A stretch of 19,012 nucleotides of DNA from Verrucomicrobiales bacterium (GTDB lineage Bacteria > Verrucomicrobiota > Verrucomicrobiia > Verrucomicrobiales > Verrucomicrobiaceae), in NCBI GenBank assembly GCA_003506995.1, contig DNXB01000581.1, positions 4,247-23,258 of the forward strand. The letters are read 5' to 3'. The notes beneath the pieces were generated by a model. It was not told the origin of the DNA. It made no database searches and worked only from the letters and a program-made list of their open reading frames with translations. The translations under genes and the position numbers were made by a program. Each line of letters opens with the position of its first letter. The stretch's first letter is position 1. Below, in pieces: positions 13,840 to 19,012 of the stretch.

Positions 13840-16369
13840 TCCACTTCCACCGAGCGAAGAGGAAGTAGAGCACGGGCAGCACCAGCAGCGTGAGCACCGT
13901 GCCAAACAGCAAGCCGAAGATGTGGACGGCGGTCAGCGGACGCCACAACTCACCACCGGTGAGGGCGAGTGGAATCAGGCCGCAAACCGTTGCGAACACA
14001 GTGGCGAGAACGGCGCGCAAACGCACGAGCGTGGCGTGCATGAGGGCCTTTTCGAGCTCGACGCCTGCGGCGCGTTCTTCCTCGATGAAGTCGGAGAGCA
14101 CGATGATGTGGCTCACAATCACGCCAGCGAGGCTCACGATGCCGATCAGGGCCATGAAGCCAAAGGAGGCGTGGGTCGTCGCGAGGCCGGTGAAGGCACC
14201 AATGAGGCCGAGCGGCACGGTGAGCATCACCACGAGCGATTTCATGATCGAGCGGAACTGGATGACCATGGCGAGGGCGATGAGGGCGAGCGAGATCTTC
14301 AAGACGTGCTCCATCTCGCGCTGGCTGTTGGTCAATTCACGCTCCTCGCCGCCAAAGGCGATGCCTTCCTTCGGGAAATGCTCGCGGGCCTTGTGCAGGA
14401 TGCGGGAGGCGAGTTCGCCGAAGGGCGCGAGGGCTTTGACGGTGACGGTGCGCTGCTGGTTGATGCGAGTGATGACACCAGAGTCGTCGTGGACCTTGTA
14501 GGCACCGGCGTCTTGCAAGGCGGTAGCGACTTGAGCAGTCTTGGTCTTCAAATCAGCGCCGCTGATCTCGATCTGGATCGGCGTTTCGAGCGCCGGGCCT
14601 TGTTCAATCTGTTTGACGAGGCAAAGCGCGTCTTTGATTTCGCGGTCGAGCACTTCGCGCAGATGGACGATGAGCGCGGGCACATCTTCGGCATGGCGTG
14701 TGTTGACGAGGACCTGGGCGACGTTCGCGGCAGGCTGTCGCGGCAGGACGTTGTAGTAAAACATCGGCGTGCCGCCGCCGCTGACGACGATGGCGCTCTG
14801 GATGGCGTCTTCTTTTTGCAGGAACTCGCTCACGCGAGTGGTGACGGCCATCGTTTGCTCGATGGCGCTGCCCTCGGGCAGTTGGATGTCCACGAGCAGT
14901 TGATTGCGCTCCGCAGCAGGGAAGAACTGTTTGCCGAAATACGGGATGAGCGCCGTGCTGGCGGCGAGCAGGCCGTAGGCGGCGATGACGGTGAGAAGCG
15001 GTCGGCGCAGGGCAAGTTGCAGCGCGGATTTGTAGAAGGGCACAAGGCGGTGCAGCGGATGCGAGCCGGAGATGGCATCGAAGCCTTTCTGACCGCGCAG
15101 CAGGTAGTAGCCGAGCAGCGGGATGAAGGTCATCGAAACAATGCGCGACGAAACGAGCGCGAGCGTGATGACGATGGGGAGCGAGATGATAAACGCGCCC
15201 ATGTCTCCCGGCAGCAGCGCGAGCGGCAGGAAAGCCACGATGTTGATGATGGTGCCGAAGAAGATGGCTCGGCGCAGCTTGAACGGCCCGAGCCATGCCG
15301 CGACGCCGCGCGGCTGACCATCAGCGAGTTCGCGATTGATGCCGTCGGAGGCGACGACTGGATCATCGACGAGCATCCCAAGCGAAATGATCAGCGCGGC
15401 GATGGAGATCTGCTGCAACGGAACCCCGAGCGCCGCCATGCCGCCGAGCGTCATCGCGATGGTGAGCGGAATCGCCACGGCGACGACAAGCGCGGTGCGC
15501 CAGTCCATGAGCAGCAAAGCCACAAGCACGACGACGATGACCGCCTCGATGAAGCAGCGCAAAAACTCGCCGATGCGATGCGCGGTCGCGGCGGGTTGAT
15601 CGGAGACGGTGATGACGCGGATGCCGTCTGGGAGCTTCATCGAGTCGATCTTGGTCAGCACGGCGGTTTTGAAGTCGCGGATGATGCTTCCAGCCTTCAT
15701 CTCAATGGCGACGAGCACGCTGGTGGAGGGCTTCAAAGGCCCGTTTGGCTCGCGATGCAGCGTGCGGACGCTGTAACTGGCCGCAGCCATGTCTTCGAAG
15801 GAAAGGATCTCCTCGGGTGCGTGACCAAACTGCCGGATGCGGCCGGCGCTGGGCACGGTTTTGAGCTCTTTCTCGATCTCGTCGGCAGCGGCGGGTGCTT
15901 CATCGCCAAGCACGGCGAAGAGCAGCGTGGCAGGGAGCTGGTAATCGGTTTCGAGACTCGGTTCTTCGCAGTCTTCGGGCAGTTTGACGGTGGCGAGGAT
16001 CTCCCGCGCCTTTTTCCACTGCTCGTCGATGACTTCTTTGCGGCCCGTCTTCAGCGTGATGACGAGGGTGGAGATGTTGTCCTTCGACTGCGACTGAAGT
16101 TTTTCGAGTGTGGGCAGCTTCGAAAGAGCGGCTTCGAGTTTTTGGGTGACCTCTTTCTCCATGTCCCCGGCACTGGCCTCCGGCCAGACCGTGATGAGCA
16201 CCGCATCATGCGTCGGAAACGTCGGATCTTCCTGCTGCGGCAGGCTTTGAAAGGAAAACCAGCCCCAGACGAGCGTGGCGGCCATCGTGAACCAGCCGAG
16301 CATGCGATGCTCGACAAAAAACTGCGTGATGCCTCCTCTTGGGTTGGGTTGTTCAGAGGATGAATCCAT
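13832..16369 (-). CDS. RND-superfamily permease with shortened periplasmic loops
   Basis: The 845-residue protein (ATG at 16369; a GTG at 16408 would give 858) is an AcrB/MdtB-like RND permease, shorter than the usual 1000-1050. TM1 is at about 25-42, TM2-6 at 271-425, TM7 at 455-479 and TM8-12 at 690-837, so all twelve helices are visible. The helix-4 acid pair is present (Asp335-Asp336 in GMLVDDPVVASD). Each periplasmic loop lacks about 80-100 residues. The sequence jumps from the first porter half (IRQFGHAPEEILSFEDM; later GVITRINQQRTVTV) straight into the second half, at the positions where the TolC-docking subdomains insert. The reading frame is continuous and helix content complete, so this looks like a distinct form, not decay. 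A lipid-handling role is inferred from context. Confidence 0.85.
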   Translation of the reverse strand: MDSSSEQPNPRGGITQFFVEHRMLGWFTMAATLVWGWFSFQSLPQQEDPTFPTHDAVLITVWPEASAGDMEKEVTQKLEAALSKLPTLEKLQSQSKDNISTLVITLKTGRKEVIDEQWKKAREILATVKLPEDCEEPSLETDYQLPATLLFAVLGDEAPAAADEIEKELKTVPSAGRIRQFGHAPEEILSFEDMAAASYSVRTLHREPNGPLKPSTSVLVAIEMKAGSIIRDFKTAVLTKIDSMKLPDGIRVITVSDQPAATAHRIGEFLRCFIEAVIVVVLVALLLMDWRTALVVAVAIPLTIAMTLGGMAALGVPLQQISIAALIISLGMLVDDPVVASDGINRELADGQPRGVAAWLGPFKLRRAIFFGTIINIVAFLPLALLPGDMGAFIISLPIVITLALVSSRIVSMTFIPLLGYYLLRGQKGFDAISGSHPLHRLVPFYKSALQLALRRPLLTVIAAYGLLAASTALIPYFGKQFFPAAERNQLLVDIQLPEGSAIEQTMAVTTRVSEFLQKEDAIQSAIVVSGGGTPMFYYNVLPRQPAANVAQVLVNTRHAEDVPALIVHLREVLDREIKDALCLVKQIEQGPALETPIQIEISGADLKTKTAQVATALQDAGAYKVHDDSGVITRINQQRTVTVKALAPFGELASRILHKAREHFPKEGIAFGGEERELTNSQREMEHVLKISLALIALAMVIQFRSIMKSLVVMLTVPLGLIGAFTGLATTHASFGFMALIGIVSLAGVIVSHIIVLSDFIEEERAAGVELEKALMHATLVRLRAVLATVFATVCGLIPLALTGGELWRPLTAVHIFGLLFGTVLTLLVLPVLYFLFARWKWIK

Positions 16370-16632
16370 GCGTGCGCCCGTGAGCGGGCATTGTTCGATG
16401 CTCGCCACTTGTCGTGCAAACGGAGCTTCTGAAAAGCCACTCCATGAACGAAGATTGGCAAGATTGTCCGCCCTTGCTCATGGTTGGGCCGAGATGTTTG
16501 ACCCGGCCCTGAAAGCGCTTGAAGCGTAAAGCCTCTCATTCACCCCATGCTCATCCTCGCACCTGACAGCGCCATCCGGAAGGACGGCATGTGCCCAAAC
16601 ATGTGCGACAACGCCCTCAACCGGCCGCACCC
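16370..16632. promoter_or_regulatory. Divergent control region between RND permease and methyltransferase
   Basis: This 263-base gap separates the minus-strand RND gene from the plus-strand methyltransferase and has no convincing gene of its own. It holds an imperfect hairpin at 16571-16588 (GCCATCC, loop GGAA, GGACGGC with one mismatch). It also holds a direct repeat of CATGTGC at 16588-16594 and 16600-16606, just before the methyltransferase start. The repeats could be operator half-sites. Promoter boxes are not clear. Confidence 0.4.
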
Positions 16633-17280
16633 ATGAAACACCGCTGCATTCAGCCGGAACTGCTGGATCTGCTGCCGCAGGACGATCCCGACGCGCTGCG
16701 CACACGTGAGGAGATGGTGCTGGTGAACGGCGTCATGGGAAATCATCGCTGGATCACGCGCATGCTTCGTCGTCATGGCGAAACAGGCTGGCGCATCACG
16801 GAACTCGGGGCGGGTGATGGAACCCTGTCGCGGCGGCTGCTGAAATTGGGTTTGTGTCGTGAAGCAGCGCTGCATGGGGCCGATCTGGCCTCCAGGCCGG
16901 CCAACTGGCCGGCAGCGGCAGGCTGGACCTGCGGTGATGTGCTGGCCCATCCGCTGCCGGAAGCAGAAATCGTGATTACGAACCTGTTTCTGCATCACTT
17001 CACGAACACGCAGCTTCGGGTGCTTGGCTCGCGCCTTTCACCGGCCACGCGGCTCCTGGTGGCGGCAGAACCGGCCCGACGGTGGATTTTCACGATCCTG
17101 GGCCGGTTGTTTTGTGAGATGGCCGAGTTGAATCATGTGCATCGTCATGACATGCCGGTGAGCATCCGAGCGGGCTTCCGTGGCGATGAACTGCGCCAGG
17201 CGCTCGGCCTCGGTGAGGAATGGCGGGTGAGCGCCCAATCGCATCCACTGGGCGGTTATCGTTTCCTGGCGTGGCGATGA
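16633..17280 (+). CDS. Class I SAM-dependent methyltransferase, second copy in the locus
   Basis: The 215-residue protein has motif I ITELGAGDGTLSRRL (about 55-69), a later acidic position GADLAS near 82-87, and the hydrophobic NLFLHHF block (117-123) typical of UbiE-like and small-molecule methyltransferases. The N-terminal helix contains RTREEMVLVNGVMGNHRWITRML. It is not closely similar to the methyltransferase at 11355-12203. I chose the ATG at 16633; a GTG at 16591 would add 14 residues made mostly of Arg, Pro and Gln. It stands outside the main operon but close by, so a second methylation of the same product is a reasonable inference. Another cytoplasmic substrate is possible. Confidence 0.8.
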   Translation: MKHRCIQPELLDLLPQDDPDALRTREEMVLVNGVMGNHRWITRMLRRHGETGWRITELGAGDGTLSRRLLKLGLCREAALHGADLASRPANWPAAAGWTCGDVLAHPLPEAEIVITNLFLHHFTNTQLRVLGSRLSPATRLLVAAEPARRWIFTILGRLFCEMAELNHVHRHDMPVSIRAGFRGDELRQALGLGEEWRVSAQSHPLGGYRFLAWR

Positions 17281-17322
17281 CGCGCATTGCCCGCATGCGT
17301 TCACGCGTACATACTGCGCCGC

Positions 17323-18906
17323 ATGATCCGGCCCCACACGCCGTCCGAAACACCTGCTGACAACAGGCCCGCGCACAGCGGGCCGAGCAGGGGTGCGTGG
17401 ATGTCGCCCTGGCAGCTCGATCATGAATGGCAGGATGCGCCGCCGGCCAGAAAGCGGAGCCTGATCGAGGAGGATGAACCTGTGGAGCGCACACCGGAAC
17501 TTAGAACCCGGCCAGCGGCCCAAGCGCCGGAGCCGATACCAGAGCCGGCGGTTCCTCGCATGACGATGCGACAGGCCCCGCCCGCCCGAAGCCCCCACCT
17601 TCCTCCTCCTGGCGAACGCGAGGCATCATGGTCCACGCTGACGGTTTTGAGCCTGGGGCTGCTCGTGTGTGTGTTCATCGCCTGGGTGTATCTGGACGAT
17701 CCTGAGTTCGGCGCGGATGAGGATTTAAAGCTGCGGCGGCCGGTGGACCAGACGCTGACTCTTCAGACACCCGAGAAGCTGCGGCGCTTCCTCGACTCGC
17801 TCGTTCCGTTTGAAGACACCGCGCTTTACGGCAAACCGCCGTGGCTGTGGGACACGCCCACGCTTGCCCGCGTTGTGCAGTCGAACGGCGCGGCGCTGGA
17901 CAATCTGCGCGATCTTCTCGAAGACGCGGACTGGCATCCCGCGCACTCCGCCTGGCATGCGGCGGACCCGTGCAGCGACCCCCGCTGGCATCAGGCGTTG
18001 CGCTTGAAGCAGGCGGAGGCGGCCTACCTTTCCCGGCGCATGCAGGAGGAGGAGGCCTTCACGGCGGCGATTGATCTGGCGGAGATCGGCTGGCGGCTGG
18101 AGCCGCTGTGGGCCTGGCCCTCGTGCTATCAGCGCTCGTTGCAGGCTCAGACCTGCGCCACGCAAACGCTCGCCGACCTGCTGCGGCAGACCAAGCTCCC
18201 TGAAGCGACGCTGCGGCAGTTTCAGCGGCAATTCAGCGTCTGCCAGCCCAGCGTCGAGCTGCTGGAGGGAGCGATGAACGCCTTCTATGTGCATGAGAAG
18301 AAGCTCATCCTCGGGCCAAAAAGCGGAGAGCTGGCCGACACGATGCCGGGCGGGGCGCAATTGCAGCGTCCGGGGCGCTTGTTCTTCAAGCCGAACGAAA
18401 CCGTGCAGCTCTTTGCCCATGCCTTTCGTCAATTGCGCGACGAGGCCAAAGCGCCGCTGGCCCAGACCTCCGAAGTCCGGCTTAAAAACGCCCCGACAGC
18501 ACGGGGATCGTTTCAACCGAACACGGAAGGACAGGTGTATTTCGCACACCGCATGAAGACCTACACACCCCTGCCCGCCTTCCTGGGCCTCGCGCGCGCC
18601 CGGGGCAATCTGATCGTCACGCTGTTCGCCATCCGCCGCTGCATCGCGGAGAAGAAGACGCTGCCCGCCACGCTGGAGCAGCTCCGCACCTTCAACTATC
18701 TGCTCGATGTGCCGGTCGATCCCTACACGGGTGCCCCTCTGCAATACAACCTGTCGCGCGGCCTGTTGTGGTCGGTGGGGAACGACCTGAAGTCCGCCGG
18801 AGGTGTCCCCACCGAGCCGCCGATGAACGATGCGACCGAACCCACCGCGGAGCTTGGCATCGCCGTGGCGGCGGAAGTGAAGATAGGGGTAGGAACGGCA
18901 CGTTGA
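17323..18906 (+). CDS. Membrane-anchored protein of unknown function
   Basis: The 527-residue protein is not recognised. An N-terminal stretch of about 100 residues is rich in Pro, Arg and Glu and looks disordered and cytoplasmic. It is followed by one transmembrane helix at about 104-123 (LTVLSLGLLVCVFIAWVYL). A large, mostly helical region follows with many Trp, Leu and Arg. Near the C-terminus PVDPYTGAPLQYNLS and LLWSVGNDLKSAGG resemble the closing segment of pseudopilin-like and related proteins common in Planctomycetes-Verrucomicrobia, but there is no prepilin cleavage site. I chose the ATG at 17323; a TTG at 17287 lies upstream. The last codons and the stop fall inside a perfect inverted repeat, so the original C-terminus may have been altered. 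It lies 42 bases after the methyltransferase. Confidence 0.7.
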   Translation: MIRPHTPSETPADNRPAHSGPSRGAWMSPWQLDHEWQDAPPARKRSLIEEDEPVERTPELRTRPAAQAPEPIPEPAVPRMTMRQAPPARSPHLPPPGEREASWSTLTVLSLGLLVCVFIAWVYLDDPEFGADEDLKLRRPVDQTLTLQTPEKLRRFLDSLVPFEDTALYGKPPWLWDTPTLARVVQSNGAALDNLRDLLEDADWHPAHSAWHAADPCSDPRWHQALRLKQAEAAYLSRRMQEEEAFTAAIDLAEIGWRLEPLWAWPSCYQRSLQAQTCATQTLADLLRQTKLPEATLRQFQRQFSVCQPSVELLEGAMNAFYVHEKKLILGPKSGELADTMPGGAQLQRPGRLFFKPNETVQLFAHAFRQLRDEAKAPLAQTSEVRLKNAPTARGSFQPNTEGQVYFAHRMKTYTPLPAFLGLARARGNLIVTLFAIRRCIAEKKTLPATLEQLRTFNYLLDVPVDPYTGAPLQYNLSRGLLWSVGNDLKSAGGVPTEPPMNDATEPTAELGIAVAAEVKIGVGTAR

Positions 18907-18928
18907 CCGTGCCGTTCCTACCCCTATC
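18882..18928. repeat. Perfect 21-bp inverted repeat spanning a stop codon
   Basis: The arms 18882-18902 and 18908-18928 are exact reverse complements, separated by five bases (TTGAC) that contain the TGA stop of the preceding gene. One side reads GGGTAGGAACGGCACG and the other its complement. There is no T-run after the right arm, so a classical intrinsic terminator is not supported, though a strong RNA hairpin is expected. It looks like a REP-like or palindromic dispersed element inserted at the gene end. Confidence 0.85.
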
Positions 18929-18935
18929 CTTCGAT

Positions 18936-18950
18936 GATCCCTTCGGGATC
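18936..18950. repeat. Short hairpin in the downstream gap
   Basis: GATCCC and GGGATC form a 6-base stem with loop TTC, eight bases after the large inverted repeat. The remaining sequence to the window end (18951-19012) has no recognisable gene. The two palindromes together may form one larger repeated intergenic unit. Confidence 0.4.
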
Positions 18951-19012
18951 GAATGCGAGAAATCGTTGCGCCACATGGAGTGTGCTACCAGAGCGTCCCG
19001 GTCAACTGGGGC

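Noticed and set aside
13922..16363. Open frame of 813 codons on the plus strand opposite the RND permease
   Set aside because: It is the exact antisense shadow of a strong RND gene; its translation is rich in Asp, Glu, Arg, His and Gly with no domain motif, as expected for a mirror frame in GC-rich DNA.
13832..16369. RND permease as a frameshifted or decaying pseudogene
   Set aside because: The frame is continuous, all twelve helices are present, and the two missing parts match in position in both repeats, which random decay would not produce.
18903..18928. Intrinsic terminator at the window end
   Set aside because: The hairpin is strong but no T-run follows the right arm (the next bases are CTTCGATG), so a classical terminator is not supported.
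1..19012. CRISPR arrays, tRNA or rRNA genes, insertion sequences
   Set aside because: I saw no regularly spaced repeats, no tRNA-like cloverleaf or rRNA sequence, and no transposase or integrase-like protein in the window.

Overview
This 19 kb window is GC-rich, densely coded bacterial DNA with very short gaps and little visible Shine-Dalgarno sequence. Uma2-type nuclease genes, a CzcA-type efflux pump and a compact type III polyketide synthase operon would suit a Gram-negative member of the Planctomycetes-Verrucomicrobia group, possibly a Prosthecobacter-like verrucomicrobium. That assignment is an inference; no rRNA or other marker gene is present.

Left part (1-4876): the 3' end of a YtcJ-like amidohydrolase, then a minus-strand set of response regulator, sensor kinase and Uma2 protein. 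Divergent from the regulator is a TolC/CzcC-type outer-membrane factor. It is followed by a second Uma2 gene on the opposite strand, about 62% identical to the first by hand alignment. This second copy lies between the outer-membrane factor and the CzcA-type RND pump, where a periplasmic adaptor gene (CzcB/CusB type) would normally be. No adaptor gene is visible in the window.

Centre (4936-13839): eight plus-strand genes packed with 4-nt overlaps or gaps of a few bases. They are a heavy-metal RND pump, a small secreted protein, a secreted YceI-family lipid-binding protein, a type III polyketide synthase, an FAD-dependent aromatic hydroxylase, a SAM methyltransferase, an acyl carrier protein and a ketoacyl-ACP synthase. 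PKS plus hydroxylase plus methyltransferase recalls the Streptomyces griseus srsABC logic for methylated phenolic lipids and alkylquinones. Here there is also a dedicated ACP/KS pair, a periplasmic lipid-binding protein, and an efflux pump in the same run.

Right part (13832-19012): a minus-strand RND permease that converges on and overlaps the KS gene. It keeps both six-helix bundles, but both periplasmic loops are shortened at the places where the TolC-docking subdomains normally insert. Divergent from it are a second methyltransferase and a large membrane-anchored protein of unknown function. The last codons and stop of that protein lie inside a perfect 21-bp inverted repeat.

Working model (inference): the central operon makes a hydroxylated, methylated phenolic or quinone-like lipid. 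YceI carries it in the periplasm and the docking-less RND moves it within the envelope. The two-component system may link the locus to metal or envelope stress.
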